Origin: Enterococcus faecalis_A | GTDB taxonomy: Bacteria; Bacillota; Bacilli; Lactobacillales; Enterococcaceae | Direction of reading: 5' to 3' | Length of the DNA: 64,000 bases | NCBI GenBank assembly: GCA_051295955.1 | Contig: JBPDWA010000007.1 | Location: 1-64,000, forward strand | Shown: positions 26,873-36,789 of the stretch, piece by piece | How the letters are laid out: every line of letters begins with the position of its first letter | How positions within the stretch are numbered: the first letter of the stretch is position 1 | Made by a program: the position numbers and the translations under genes | Notes under the pieces: generated by a model | Database searches by the model: none | What the model was told of the DNA's origin: nothing | The model's input: the letters and a program-made list of their open reading frames with translations, nothing else

Positions 26873-28228
26873 ATGGAAAAAAAATTGACTTGGTCTAGCT
26901 ATTGGTTTATTGGTTCGTTGTTGTTTGGTTTATTTTTTGGTGCTGGTAATTTGATCTTTCCTATTCATTTAGGACAAGAGGCTGGTAGTTCTTTGTATAT
27001 CGCTAATCTCGGCTTTTTACTTACTGGCGTTGGGTTGCCGTTTTTAGGAGTAATTGCTATTGCCTTATCAAAGAGCTCCGGAGTATTCGATTTAGCCAAT
27101 CATATTAGTCGGCGTTACGCCTTTGTGTTTACTTGTTTATTGTATCTGACAATCGGTCCTTTTTTTGCTTTGCCACGCTTAGCGACGACTTCTTATGAAA
27201 TCGGCTTTGCTCCGTTTGTTTCTCAACAAAATCAAACGGGTATTTTAGCTATTTTTTCTGTTCTTTTTTTCTTAGCAGTTTGGTTATTTGCTAGAAAGCC
27301 GTCACAAATTTTAGCTTATGTTGGAAAGTATCTAAACCCGCTTTTTTTATTGTTACTGGCAATTTTATTTTTCTTTGCTTTCAGTCGGCCTTTAGGAACA
27401 GTAGCTACGGCTCCTATCAATGATACTTATATAGCCAATCCTTTTTTTAAAGGATTTACCGACGGCTACAACACACTCGATGCATTAGCTTCATTAGCGT
27501 TTGGAATTGTTATTGTTTCTACTATTCGTAATTTAGGCGTCAAAGAACCGGAAGCCATCACTAAAACAATGATTAAAGCAGGCTTGATTAGTATTGTACT
27601 GATGACCTTAATCTACACATCGTTAACATATATGGGAACGCTAAGTATCGGTGTCTTTCCCACTAGTGCAAACGGCGGAATCGCTCTGGCTCAAATTGCT
27701 CATTATTATTTAGGAGACATAGGCAGCTTTTTATTAGCTGCAATCGTGACTGTTGCTTGTTTAAAAACAGGAATCGGTTTAACAACGGCTTTTGCTGAAA
27801 CCTTCCATGAGCTTTTCCCGAAAGGTACTTATAATACTTACTTAGCAAGTGCTTGCATTTTACCTTGTCTTTTTGCTAATGTAGGATTAACAAAAATTAT
27901 TGAATTTTCACTCCCGGTACTAATGCTGTTGTATCCTTTAGCTATCACTTTAATGCTATTGGCAATTGGTGGAGCCTATTTTCACTATCAACCAATAGTC
28001 TATCAATATACCACGTATGCAACTTTGATTGCTGCAGGCTTGGATGCCTTGAATTATGTTCCGGAAACTATCAAAGCACAGCCTTTTGTTGCTGGATTAT
28101 TGGATAACGCCAATCGGGTTTTACCGTATTTTTCTGTCGGTTTAGGCTGGGTTGTTCCAGCGTTGGTTGGCTTATTCATTGGGGTACTAATAGCTTCTAA
28201 GCATAAAAGTAGGAGCAAACTTATATAA
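26873..28228 (+). CDS. brnQ: Branched-chain amino acid:cation symporter (BrnQ family)
   Basis: Imports leucine, isoleucine and valine with Na+ or H+. The 451-residue protein has about 12 hydrophobic helices and the family signature FGAGNLIFPIHLGQEAG near residue 22. It also has PFFALPRLATTSYEIGF near 104 and FTDGYNTLDALASLAFG near 200. AAGGAG lies somewhat far (12-14 bp) from the ATG. It is monocistronic. No T-box was seen upstream, and a CodY-like motif was searched for without a convincing match. Confidence 0.92.
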   Translation: MEKKLTWSSYWFIGSLLFGLFFGAGNLIFPIHLGQEAGSSLYIANLGFLLTGVGLPFLGVIAIALSKSSGVFDLANHISRRYAFVFTCLLYLTIGPFFALPRLATTSYEIGFAPFVSQQNQTGILAIFSVLFFLAVWLFARKPSQILAYVGKYLNPLFLLLLAILFFFAFSRPLGTVATAPINDTYIANPFFKGFTDGYNTLDALASLAFGIVIVSTIRNLGVKEPEAITKTMIKAGLISIVLMTLIYTSLTYMGTLSIGVFPTSANGGIALAQIAHYYLGDIGSFLLAAIVTVACLKTGIGLTTAFAETFHELFPKGTYNTYLASACILPCLFANVGLTKIIEFSLPVLMLLYPLAITLMLLAIGGAYFHYQPIVYQYTTYATLIAAGLDALNYVPETIKAQPFVAGLLDNANRVLPYFSVGLGWVVPALVGLFIGVLIASKHKSRSKLI

Positions 28229-28496
28229 GAAATAAATAATTTATTGCTAATTTTCTAAAGTTAGTATCTGCTGCCTTCAAACATAATTTGCACGGACACG
28301 ATAAACCTTTAAATGCTAAGTATAAAGAACAGAAACTACTAAATTAAACCATGACTGATGTTGACTATTGAACCACAGAGCTAGAGAACAAAAGATGCTC
28401 TATTCCCCCTCTTGGCCCTTAAGCCAACTCTGTTGATTGTTGATACACTAATACTAATATAAGTATCATATGTTTTTGATGTAGGAGGAATTTCTG
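28229..28496 (+). other. Leader region of the Mga-like regulator
   Basis: No coding frame stands out. Near the right end TTGATT and TAATAT are separated by 16 bp and may be the promoter. The same stretch contains a weak GATAC...GTATC symmetry. Confidence 0.3.
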
Positions 28497-30002
28497 TTGT
28501 TATATGAAAAACTAATGATGGATACAGCAACGTATACTAAATTCAAACTTTTTCAAGAGCTAACGCACCATGCACAACGTGCTGAGTATCCAATTGTACA
28601 GTTATCGAAAAAACTAGCTTTGAACTATCAACGAACGGTAACTGCTGTGAATGAATTAGATAAAGAATTAGTCCAAATAAATACAACGCAAAAATCTCTA
28701 TTAAAAAAGCCTGGTAAAGTGACTATCGCACACCTACTGGTTACTATTGATGATTATCGTTATTTTTTATTGAAACAATCAATCCCTTTTCAGTATCTGT
28801 TATACATCTTAAATCATCCACAGCCGAATATTGAAGACTTTTGTCAACAATATTTTGTCAGCCGCTCAACTTTCACTCGTAAAATAGCACCTTTGAAAGA
28901 ATTTCTAGAACCTTTCAATCTGCACTTTTCCTACACGGATGCTAGCCTCTTAGGTGATGAACGATTAGTCCGTAGTACATTTTTTAATTTAATTTGGCTG
29001 GGGACAAGAGGTATTTTTTGGCCATTTGCCCTCAGTAGAGACCAAATTAAACCTTACGTAGAAACATTTGCTCCTTATTTTTCATTGTCGAAAATCTTTT
29101 TAGGAAAGATTGAGTTAGAATTTTTAGCCGCTATTTGCATCGCTCGTGCTAAAAGACATTGCTTTGCTCCCTACGATCCACGTTATGATCTTTTGATGAA
29201 AAATAATCCTTATTATGATTTTCAACTTTTAAAGCAAACACTTGATCCTTATATGTCGTTAACCTATGAACAGTTGAAAGGCGAAAGCGGCTTAGTCTTT
29301 TTCTTTTCCCACTATGCACCTTTTTATACATTGGAAGATCAAGAGTCGTTTCAACAAACATTAAAAAATTTTGCCAGAAAACCAAATGTTATCCGTTCTT
29401 TTGTTAAAGGTTTTATCGCTGAAGCGGAGCAAAATATTTTCAACAAGGGGTTATCAGCACAGAATTTCCCCATAATTAAGAGCAATTTGTTGAACATCAC
29501 ATACACTTATTATGTATTACGCCAAGCTGGTCCTACCTTACAGTTATTAGCCGGCGTTCCGGTTCGCAAAACAAAAGCAGCTGTTTTTTTAGAAAAGGAA
29601 ATTACCGCTTATTTCAATAACCAAGAAAAAAAGAGCTTCTATTCATTTATTCAACCCATTAAACGGGAAATGATTCGATCGTTCCAGCGTATTTTAATAC
29701 CCTTTTACGAAGAGCCAGCTTATTTGCAGCACTTAAAAGTCGGACTATCCTTCGAACATAACTTCTTTTTTATCCGGAAATTGTACCGTTTTTTTGACCA
29801 ATTAGGCTTTGTAGATTGCGGTACGTATTGTGAAAAAAATAACAAATACTACGACTTAGTGATCAGTTCTTCATTTTTACCGCTAAAAAAATACCCGACC
29901 TTACCTTTTTATTACTGGGATATCGCTAATGAAAACGATGATTTTACACAGCTTTACCAGAAGCTCCATCAGTTATATACTGAAAAAAATCAAGCCACTT
30001 AA
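28497..30002 (+). CDS. Mga/AtxA-like PRD-type transcriptional regulator
   Basis: A 501-residue protein with an N-terminal Mga-type helix-turn-helix (about 25-65; VQLSKKLALNYQRTVTAVNE) and a second one (about 105-150; FCQQYFVSRSTFTRKIAPLK). These precede a long helical middle region and a EIIB-like C-terminal part. The layout matches streptococcal Mga and enterococcal MafR-type regulators. TTG 28497 is used: TAGGAGG lies 8 bp upstream and no ATG fits as well. No obvious target lies beside it. The 3' end overlaps the truA terminator. Confidence 0.8.
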   Translation: MLYEKLMMDTATYTKFKLFQELTHHAQRAEYPIVQLSKKLALNYQRTVTAVNELDKELVQINTTQKSLLKKPGKVTIAHLLVTIDDYRYFLLKQSIPFQYLLYILNHPQPNIEDFCQQYFVSRSTFTRKIAPLKEFLEPFNLHFSYTDASLLGDERLVRSTFFNLIWLGTRGIFWPFALSRDQIKPYVETFAPYFSLSKIFLGKIELEFLAAICIARAKRHCFAPYDPRYDLLMKNNPYYDFQLLKQTLDPYMSLTYEQLKGESGLVFFFSHYAPFYTLEDQESFQQTLKNFARKPNVIRSFVKGFIAEAEQNIFNKGLSAQNFPIIKSNLLNITYTYYVLRQAGPTLQLLAGVPVRKTKAAVFLEKEITAYFNNQEKKSFYSFIQPIKREMIRSFQRILIPFYEEPAYLQHLKVGLSFEHNFFFIRKLYRFFDQLGFVDCGTYCEKNNKYYDLVISSSFLPLKKYPTLPFYYWDIANENDDFTQLYQKLHQLYTEKNQAT

Positions 30003-30033
30003 TGAGAGCTCTAGGAACTCCATTAAGTGGCTT
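29981..30033 (-). terminator. Terminator of the ecf-truA operon, inside the Mga-like gene end
   Basis: Perfect 13-bp arms AAGCCACTTAATG (29992-30004) and CATTAAGTGGCTT (30021-30033). On the minus strand they are followed by a T-run (complement of 29983-29989). The left arm encodes the last codons of the convergent regulator gene, so one hairpin may end both transcripts. Confidence 0.85.
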
Positions 30034-30045
30034 GCTACCAGTTCA

Positions 30046-30837
30046 TTACTTATAATTTTTTTTATTCCTTTGAGCGGGCATTTGCACCGATTTTTCATAA
30101 ACCACTTCCGTCAAATACAACCCTTCTGGATGAGCCGTTGGACCAGCTAAATTTCGATCCTTAGCAGCAATAATGGCTGGAATAGCCGTCTCTTCCAGGC
30201 GGTTATTGCCGATTTTCAGCAGTGTTCCCACTAAAATACGGATCATCTTATATAAAAATCCATTACCTGAAAAAGTAAAGGTCAGTTCATCACCAGCTTC
30301 GTTCACTATAAGTGACGCCTCATAAATGGTGCGGACTTTATCTTCTACTGAACTACCAGAAGCACAAAAGGATGTGAAGTCATGAGTTCCTAAAAGATCC
30401 GGCAGCGCTCGCTGAATTTTTTCCAAGTCCAGCGGATAAGGAAAATAACTAGCATAAAAGCGTCTAAAAGGGCTACGCGGTTTTCCAATATCCACGTGAA
30501 ACTGATAGGTTTTGGCAACAACATTATAGCGAGCATGAAATGTATCCGGCACCTGTTCAACGTGCTTAACTGCAATATCAGCTGGCGTTTGGGTATCCAG
30601 TGCAAACCGTAACTTCTCTACTGGTCGTGTATGAGGATAATCAAAATGAATGACTTGCCCTAACGCATGAACTCCAGCGTCTGTCCGCCCAGAACCGAAA
30701 ATAGCAATCGGTTGGCCATTGTTTATGTGAGCGAGTGTTTTTTCAATTTCTGCTTGTACAGTCCGCCCACCAGGCTGGCTTTGAAAGCCGTGAAAATTTG
30801 TTCCATCGTAAGCAATGATCGCTTTATAACGGGGCAT
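30046..30837 (-). CDS. truA: tRNA pseudouridine(38-40) synthase
   Basis: Isomerises uridines 38-40 in the anticodon arm. The 263-residue protein has the catalytic aspartate in GSGRTDAGVHALGQV (near residue 53) and the paired family block YHFHVDIG-like segment followed by FRRFYASYFPYPLD. It is the last gene of ecfA1-ecfA2-ecfT-truA, the usual Lactobacillales order, 18 bp after ecfT, and ends at a strong hairpin. Confidence 0.95.
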   Translation of the reverse strand: MPRYKAIIAYDGTNFHGFQSQPGGRTVQAEIEKTLAHINNGQPIAIFGSGRTDAGVHALGQVIHFDYPHTRPVEKLRFALDTQTPADIAVKHVEQVPDTFHARYNVVAKTYQFHVDIGKPRSPFRRFYASYFPYPLDLEKIQRALPDLLGTHDFTSFCASGSSVEDKVRTIYEASLIVNEAGDELTFTFSGNGFLYKMIRILVGTLLKIGNNRLEETAIPAIIAAKDRNLAGPTAHPEGLYLTEVVYEKSVQMPAQRNKKNYK

Positions 30838-30855
30838 AACGTAAATTCACCTTTT

Positions 30856-31653
30856 CTAACTTCTTAATAATACTAACAGGATAGTTACCAACACAAAACA
30901 GCCTAAAGCAAGAGTATCTCGTAGGTGCCAGTGCAACACTCGATACTTTGTCCGGCCTTCGCCTCCTTTATACCCTCTAGCTTCCATTGCAGTGGCCAAA
31001 TCTTCCGCTCGATTAAAACTACTTACAAACAATGGAATCAATAAAGGGACGACCGCTTTCATTTTTTGAATTAAATTGCCTTCTCCAAAATCCACTCCGC
31101 GAGCTCGTTGGGCATTCATAATTTTTTCAGTTTCATCCATTAATGTCGGTACAAACCGCAAAGCGATTGATAACATTAAGGAAACTTCATGAACGGGAAA
31201 TTTCACAACTGCCAAAGGACGCAGTAAATATTCGATAGCATCCGATAATTCCAAAGGCGGTGTCGTCAACGTTAATAAAGTCGACATGAAAATAATCAAC
31301 ACGAAACGACAAAAAATAAATAAACCATTCATCACTCCAAATTCCGTCAGCGTGATGATTCCCCATTTAAAATAAACTTGTCCGCCTTGAGTAAAGAGCA
31401 TTTGCAATGCTACTGTAAATAAAATCAGCCATAACAATGGTCGGACACCGCGAATGAAAAAGCGTAAGTTAATCTTCGATAACAAAATTGCCATCATCGT
31501 AAAGACCGCCATCAAAAGATATGTCTGCCAATTATTCGCTAGAAAAATAATCGCGATAAAATAAAAACTTGCGATAAGTTTAGCACGTGGATCCATCTTG
31601 TGGATGATTGAATCGCCAGGAATAAAACGGCCAAAAATCAGTTTATTCATCAT
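30856..31653 (-). CDS. ecfT: ECF transporter transmembrane component EcfT
   Basis: The membrane scaffold that couples the two ATPases to interchangeable vitamin-binding S components. The 265 residues include about five to six hydrophobic segments and the paired coupling-helix motifs, seen as AQRARGVDFG near 175 and AMEARGYKGG near 232. Both carry the Ala-Arg-Gly signature. The start overlaps the ecfA2 stop by a few bases; two adjacent ATG codons are possible. Confidence 0.93.
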   Translation of the reverse strand: MMNKLIFGRFIPGDSIIHKMDPRAKLIASFYFIAIIFLANNWQTYLLMAVFTMMAILLSKINLRFFIRGVRPLLWLILFTVALQMLFTQGGQVYFKWGIITLTEFGVMNGLFIFCRFVLIIFMSTLLTLTTPPLELSDAIEYLLRPLAVVKFPVHEVSLMLSIALRFVPTLMDETEKIMNAQRARGVDFGEGNLIQKMKAVVPLLIPLFVSSFNRAEDLATAMEARGYKGGEGRTKYRVLHWHLRDTLALGCFVLVTILLVLLRS

Positions 31654-32519
31654 TGTTCAGCACCTGCTTTCTGAATCTGCTGCAGCAGTTCATCAGCTAA
31701 TTCGTCAGCAGTTAATGGTAAAGTAGAAAAGCTAAAGCCTTTGTTTACCAATTTTTCTGCAAAAGCAGTCGCTGTCGGTACACCTAATTGCTTAGCTTTC
31801 AGCCATTCTGTGTCTTGAAAAACAGTTTTAGGTTGACCAGACTTAACAATCTGACCCTTTTCCAAAACTAACACATGATCGGCATAATTAGCTACATCGT
31901 CCATCAAGTGCGTCACCAAAACAATCGTCATACCATGTTCTTTATGAAGACGATCAAACATCGCCATCATATCTCGACGACCTTGAGGATCTAAACCAGC
32001 CGTTGGTTCATCTAAGACCAAAACTTCTGGTTCCATCGCCAAAACACCAGCAATGGCAACTCGTCTCATTTGTCCACCGGATAATTCAAAGGGCGAACGC
32101 TGCAAATAACTTTCTTCTAAACCAACCATCGTGATCATTTTTTTTGCCAATTCTTTGGCAGCTTCGTCAGAAACACCGAAGTTTTTTGGGCCAAAGGCGA
32201 TGTCTCGCTCCACTGTTTCTTCAAATAATTGCGCTTCAGGAAACTGGAAAACGATGCCGACTTTTTTGCGGATAGGTTTTAAATTTTTATTGTCAGTTGC
32301 GGGAGTAATCATCCGCTCTCCAATTTGAACGGTTCCACTAGTTGGCTTGATCAAAGCATTCAGATGCTGTAAAAGCGTTGACTTACCACTGCCGGTATGT
32401 CCAACAATTGCAGTATACGAGCCTGCTTTGATCGTTAGATTTACATCAAAAAGAGCCCGCTGTTCAAACGGTGTATTGGGCTGGTAAGTAAAATCTACTT
32501 TTTCAAAATGGATGTCCAT
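31650..32519 (-). CDS. ecfA2: ECF transporter ATP-binding protein EcfA2
   Basis: Second ATPase of the energy-coupling module. The 289-residue protein has Walker A GHTGSGKST near residue 41, Q-loop VFQFPEAQLFEETVERDI, signature LSGGQMRR, Walker B VLVLDEPTAGLDPQG and switch region VLVTHLMDD. The Q-loop EAQLFEETV wording separates it from EcfA1. ATG 32519 (MDIHFEK) was chosen over the ATG two codons upstream. It overlaps the end of ecfA1 by 25 bp. Confidence 0.93.
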   Translation of the reverse strand: MDIHFEKVDFTYQPNTPFEQRALFDVNLTIKAGSYTAIVGHTGSGKSTLLQHLNALIKPTSGTVQIGERMITPATDNKNLKPIRKKVGIVFQFPEAQLFEETVERDIAFGPKNFGVSDEAAKELAKKMITMVGLEESYLQRSPFELSGGQMRRVAIAGVLAMEPEVLVLDEPTAGLDPQGRRDMMAMFDRLHKEHGMTIVLVTHLMDDVANYADHVLVLEKGQIVKSGQPKTVFQDTEWLKAKQLGVPTATAFAEKLVNKGFSFSTLPLTADELADELLQQIQKAGAEQ

Positions 32520-33334
32520 AACCAATCCACCATCCCTTCTTCAGAAACATACTCAGCAGGAACTTGTATGCCTCGTTCTTTTAAGGCAATTTTTAATTTT
32601 TCTGAAAAAGGCAAATCCAGCCCCATAGTGATTAAGTCCGTTCCAGCTGCAAAAATTTGTTCTGGCGTTCCTTCTTCAATTAATTCACCTTGACGCATCA
32701 CTAAAATCCGATTCGCATTCGCTGCTTCATCAATATCATGAGTGATGGAAATTACCGTCAAATTACTCTCTTCTTTAATTTTTTGAATCGTAGCAATCAC
32801 TTCTTGCCGTCCTTTCGGGTCCAGCATACTGGTAGCTTCATCTAAAATAATGATATCTGGGCGCAAGGCGACAACGCCTGCGATAGCAACCCGCTGCTTT
32901 TGCCCTCCTGATAAGCGCGCCGGCTCTCTTGTAGCAAAGGCACTCATCCGGACTTTTTCCACAGCATCTGTCACTTTTGCCACCATTTCTTCTCGTGGAA
33001 TTCCTTGATTTTCCAAGCCAAACGCAACGTCATCTTCAACGGTTGAGCCGACAAACTGGTTGTCTGGATTTTGAAATACCATACCTACCATCCGACGGAT
33101 ATCCCAAACATTGGTTTCATTCAGTATTTTACCACCTACACTGACAGTGCCAGCAGTTGGCAAAAGTAACCCATTGATGGTCTTAGCCAAGGTGGATTTG
33201 CCTGAACCGTTATGGCCGATAATCGCAATCCATTCTCCTTGTTGAATAGAAAAAGAAACATCTTTCAACGCAGGAGAAGCATCTTCTTGTTGATAATGAA
33301 ATTGGATATTCTTTAATTCAATGATTGGTTGCAT
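32495..33334 (-). CDS. ecfA1: ECF transporter ATP-binding protein EcfA1
   Basis: First ATPase of the module. It has 279 residues with Walker A GHNGSGKST near 44, Q-loop VFQNPDNQFVGSTVEDDV, signature LSGGQKQR, Walker B IIILDEATSMLDPKG and ISITHDIDEA. ATG 33334 (MQPIIELKN) follows GAGGGAG; the 14 codons upstream are leader. In most relatives this gene directly follows rplQ, but here about 3 kb of decayed DNA and a terminator intervene, so it needs its own promoter. Confidence 0.94.
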   Translation of the reverse strand: MQPIIELKNIQFHYQQEDASPALKDVSFSIQQGEWIAIIGHNGSGKSTLAKTINGLLLPTAGTVSVGGKILNETNVWDIRRMVGMVFQNPDNQFVGSTVEDDVAFGLENQGIPREEMVAKVTDAVEKVRMSAFATREPARLSGGQKQRVAIAGVVALRPDIIILDEATSMLDPKGRQEVIATIQKIKEESNLTVISITHDIDEAANANRILVMRQGELIEEGTPEQIFAAGTDLITMGLDLPFSEKLKIALKERGIQVPAEYVSEEGMVDWLWTSILKK

Positions 33335-34131
33335 CCTGTACTCCCTCAATCTATTTAGTCTTTCTAACACTACCAAAAAAACAGTGTTTTTTCAATCATC
33401 TATTCCGTTGCATTGCACTATTCTCTATTATACCAAAAATAAAATCATTATGGGAGAGCTCTGATATCATGACAGCTTTTTTTCCAAGAATTTCCGTTGC
33501 TTTTTTCAGAAAAGGAATGCAAAACAAAAGTAGTCCCTTCCAAGAAATAAACAAAAGCTTTACATAAAGTGGATGTTATCTGACGACTCCTCAATAATTT
33601 GAGAAAATATCAGCCAAACTTAGCTGGTCTAGTTTCCATATTCTCCGGGAAACTTTATCACTAATTTATTGAATGGCACATGCAAAACGTGTTGATTTTG
33701 ACTGTTTCTATTGATGGCAGCCCGAAACTAACAAAAACTATTACCAACACTCTCGGGTACCAAATAGCGATGAGACTATTACCACCTTCCGTAATTAAGA
33801 AATTATTATAATGAACAGAAGGTAAGAGCCCGACAAGTCCCATTTCATGTATTAAAAAATAAGTCACGATACTTTTTCAAAAGCACTGCGCCAATCGCTC
33901 TTTTTTTCATATATAGCAACCATACATAACTGCTATGTTTTTTAACTAAACTTTTCATTGTCAAGTCATATTTTTTTGTCTAACTCAATACTGAATGGAC
34001 TATAAGCTACCTCAATAATGTTTAGTTCTGACTTTCTGTTGAATGACAGCTTAATCTATTGTCCATTAATGTTATCTTTTTGCTAAAAAGACTGCTTCAA
34101 TTGAGAATAAGGCCTTTTTTTATGCCCTTCA
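33335..34131. other. Non-coding or decayed stretch between ecfA1 and the GH25 pseudogene
   Basis: About 800 bp with no frame that resembles a known protein. The short open frames are AT-rich and composition-driven. The ecfA1 promoter should lie in the first 100 bp but I could not fix it. Confidence 0.4.
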
Positions 34132-34877
34132 CTAACGTGAGTCAATAGCTTTTAATCCCCCTTTAAGATCGCTAGCAGCCGTGTCGTTATACAATAATTG
34201 ATCAGCTGATGGATCTGCCGGCCATTTTGCTACCCAGCTATTGTCTTTACCTAAAACATCGTATTCCATCCAATTATTATTAAACCAGCTGGCACTAGCA
34301 TGGTGAATAATATTATTGTATCCGCGAGCTTCTAGTTGTTTTTTAAAGTAAACAGAGACTTTGGTAGCATCTACGGGAATCAGCACAGGCGCTTCAGCGT
34401 CATTTACCACCACTGTATTTTTGGATAAGCCTAATTCTTCTGCGTATTCTGCAAAATAATTTGCTTGATCAATTGCTTCTTGTTCATTTTCAAAACATAA
34501 AAAATGATAAGTAGACACTTTTAAGTCAGCTGCTTGCGCATTGGTAATTTGGGTTTTGGCTAGCGGATTTCTGTAAGCTGTGCCTTCAGTCAACTTGATG
34601 ACTGCACCTTTGACATTTTGTTCTGTCTTCATTCGTTTAAATTGCTCAACGGAGATTGCACCATTTCAAAGAGAAATATCGATGAAGTCTACGCATAGTT
34701 TTTCAGTTGTCAGGCTACGTTTTTTGCGGATCAATGTACCTGCTTTTTGATTCTCCATCTTGGTAAAACTACCTAATTCATGATTTCCCGAAACAATATT
34801 TTGAGCTTCAACAGGGAGCGTAATTCCTAACCCCAATAAAAAATAGCCAAGGAAAAAATAAACGATTTGCTCTTCAT
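34132..34877 (-). pseudogene. Broken secreted GH25 muramidase
   Basis: From ATG 34877 (GGGAGGT upstream) the sequence reads as a signal peptide, MKSKSFIFSLAIF. It is then shifted by a lost T in the run at 34838-34843. Restoring that base continues as LLGLGITLPVEAQ, then a GH25 start VDFIDISL. A TGA at 34668-34666 replaces the expected tryptophan of the ISxWNG motif. The remaining 166-codon frame (NGAISVEQF, VKLTEG-like IKLTEGTAYRNP, AEAPV, WVAKWPADPSADQLL) lacks the normal C-terminal strand. Two lesions plus the degraded end argue for a true pseudogene. Confidence 0.85.
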
Positions 34878-36157
34878 ATCAGCACCTCCCTAAAGAATTT
34901 TTATTGTTACAATGCTAATTGTAATTAACTATTAGTTTATTGCGAATTTTTGCAAATTATGACCTTTGACAATAGTTCCTGCACCGTTAACGGTTACTCC
35001 TAAGAATAAAGAATAGATGTCCAATGTTTTAAATGTAATTTACAACTCAAATTATTACCAATAGTTCTTTTAGAATCAACAATTATATTGCTGATACCTT
35101 CTTTTCTCTCTATATCTATAAGACAAGACATAAGTGGTCATACTACGAGCGCTGTTGACCTCTTAACTGTATTGAACTACTACTTCATCTTGAATTTTTT
35201 CCCCACTTGTTCTCACTCTCATTTTTTCAGAGAGGCTCTTAATTGTCCAAAACATGTTTATTTTTACAAAATTACATCTAATCTTATATCTACATTCTAC
35301 CCTTGATAATATTACAAACAAGGAATATCGTGTACATACTTTAAGTATACGCAAAATCCACACAATATATTTTGTCCAGCTTAAATGAGCCACTGCCTAC
35401 TTGATAAAAAAGACCAACAACATCTCCCTAGTTACTCTTTATAAAGCACAAAAAAGAAGCCGGCGCCTGGAAGCTTCTTTTTTCTTATCCATTAAAAAAG
35501 TTTGGAATAGAATTTTTTAACCTGCTACATTCAATTTGTTTTAAAGTGAGATAAAATACAATATTCTTCTTTATAACCACAATTTCAATCGCATAGCTCC
35601 AATGCCTATACAAAAAACAGAATTATATTTTTGCAAGTGGAAATCCGTAGCTTTTAAAACATTCATTTTAGAATAATAGAACGGAAAAATCTAGGATATG
35701 ACTCCCAAATTTTATGTCAATATTTTCTGTATTTACAATGAATTCTCACTAGTCATTTCAAACAGCCCTTAATAATATTACTTTTCTATCTTTTAGTTTT
35801 ATATCAGCTTCTTAACCTCCCTTCTATTTAAGTCCACATTCTAAGGGTAAATTTTCTATAACATTTTTAAGTCCTTCATACAGGCTCTATGAAGAGCTTA
35901 TGAACAGTTATCTCCTCGTTAAAAGGCTCATATGTATTACTCTGTTTCCAAACCGTTCTTTTCAAGTACACAGATTATATAAATTTCAATAGGAGCAACT
36001 TGCTCATATCTTTCACACACAAATTCAATTTCCATAAAACCTTTTATATCACTATCTAGCACTATTCCAACTCATTAAAATAATAAGCTGATAATTTCGA
36101 TTGCTGCCCATAACAAACTAGCCATGGATCCGCAATTTTTTCTTAAAGATTCACACA
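34878..36157. other. Gene-free AT-rich stretch between the GH25 pseudogene and rplQ
   Basis: About 1.3 kb in which I find no protein-like frame on either strand. It contains one orphan hairpin (35450-35482), listed separately. In related genomes rplQ and ecfA1 are adjacent, so this is probably the eroded remainder of an insertion. Confidence 0.45.
35450..35482. terminator. Orphan bidirectional terminator
   Basis: AAAAAAGAAGC and GCTTCTTTTTT flank a short GC-rich loop region (CGGCGCCTGGA). It is A-rich on one side and T-rich on the other, so it can act in both directions, but no intact gene leads into it. Confidence 0.6.
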
Positions 36158-36187
36158 AAAAAACCTTAGGAAGAATTTCCCCAAGGC
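36158..36187 (-). terminator. Terminator of the alpha operon
   Basis: CCTTAGG pairs with CCCAAGG with one mismatch, and on the minus strand seven T follow. A second hairpin without a T-run (36217-36251; CCTGCTGCC against GGCAACAGG) lies between it and the rplQ stop. Confidence 0.65.
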
Positions 36188-36332
36188 AAAAAAAAATCAT
36201 CTTTATATGATGAGTGCTTCCCTGCTGCCAATTTAGGCAACAGGGAAAGCGACGAGCTAGACTAGGAGTCGCCTCCAACATCATAACACTCTAAATGAAA
36301 CATCTATAAAGTGACAGGGTATTGCTTATTTT

Positions 36333-36713
36333 TTAGACAAATTCAATGATAACCATTGGTGCAGCATCTCCGCGTCTTGGTTCTGTTTTCAAGATACGAG
36401 TGTAGCCACCTTGACGTTGAGCATAACGAGGTCCTAAATCGCTGAATAATTTTTGCAATGCAGATTCAACAACAATTGCCTCATTCTCTTCACGTACGCT
36501 AGCAACTTCATTACGTACAAAAGCAGCTGCTTGACGACGAGCATGAAGATCTCCGCGTTTACCTAAAGTAATCATTTTTTCTGTAGTTGAACGTACTTCT
36601 TTCGCACGAGCTTCAGTAGTAACGATACGTTCGTTGATAATTAAATCAGTAGTTAAATCACGCAACATCGCTTTACGTTGGCTTGATGTGCGTCCTAATT
36701 TACGGTAACTCAC
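36333..36713 (-). CDS. rplQ: 50S ribosomal protein L17
   Basis: A component of the large subunit near the peptide exit tunnel. The 126-residue protein begins MSYRKLGRTSSQRKAMLRDL and ends with the family tail TRILKTEPRRGDAAPMVIIE. It is the last gene of the alpha operon, 76 bp after rpoA. Transcription ends at hairpins roughly 80-175 bp downstream, and ecfA1 does not follow directly as it does in many relatives. Confidence 0.97.
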   Translation of the reverse strand: MSYRKLGRTSSQRKAMLRDLTTDLIINERIVTTEARAKEVRSTTEKMITLGKRGDLHARRQAAAFVRNEVASVREENEAIVVESALQKLFSDLGPRYAQRQGGYTRILKTEPRRGDAAPMVIIEFV

Positions 36714-36789
36714 GTTGGGTTCCCTCCTTCACTAAGTTTCGATACGGTCCGAACAAAAGTTAAGACGGACTGCATGCTTCGAAAAAGTA

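Noticed and set aside
33661..33867. 68-codon minus-strand frame near ecfA1
   Set aside because: Looks hydrophobic but has no start signal or homology I recognise; not supported as a gene.
35163..35393. 76-codon minus-strand frame in the rplQ-ecfA1 interval
   Set aside because: No binding site, no recognisable motif and overlapping frames of similar length on both strands; typical of decayed AT-rich DNA.
36075..36284. 69-codon frame just after rplQ
   Set aside because: It covers two terminator-like hairpins and has no protein-like composition.
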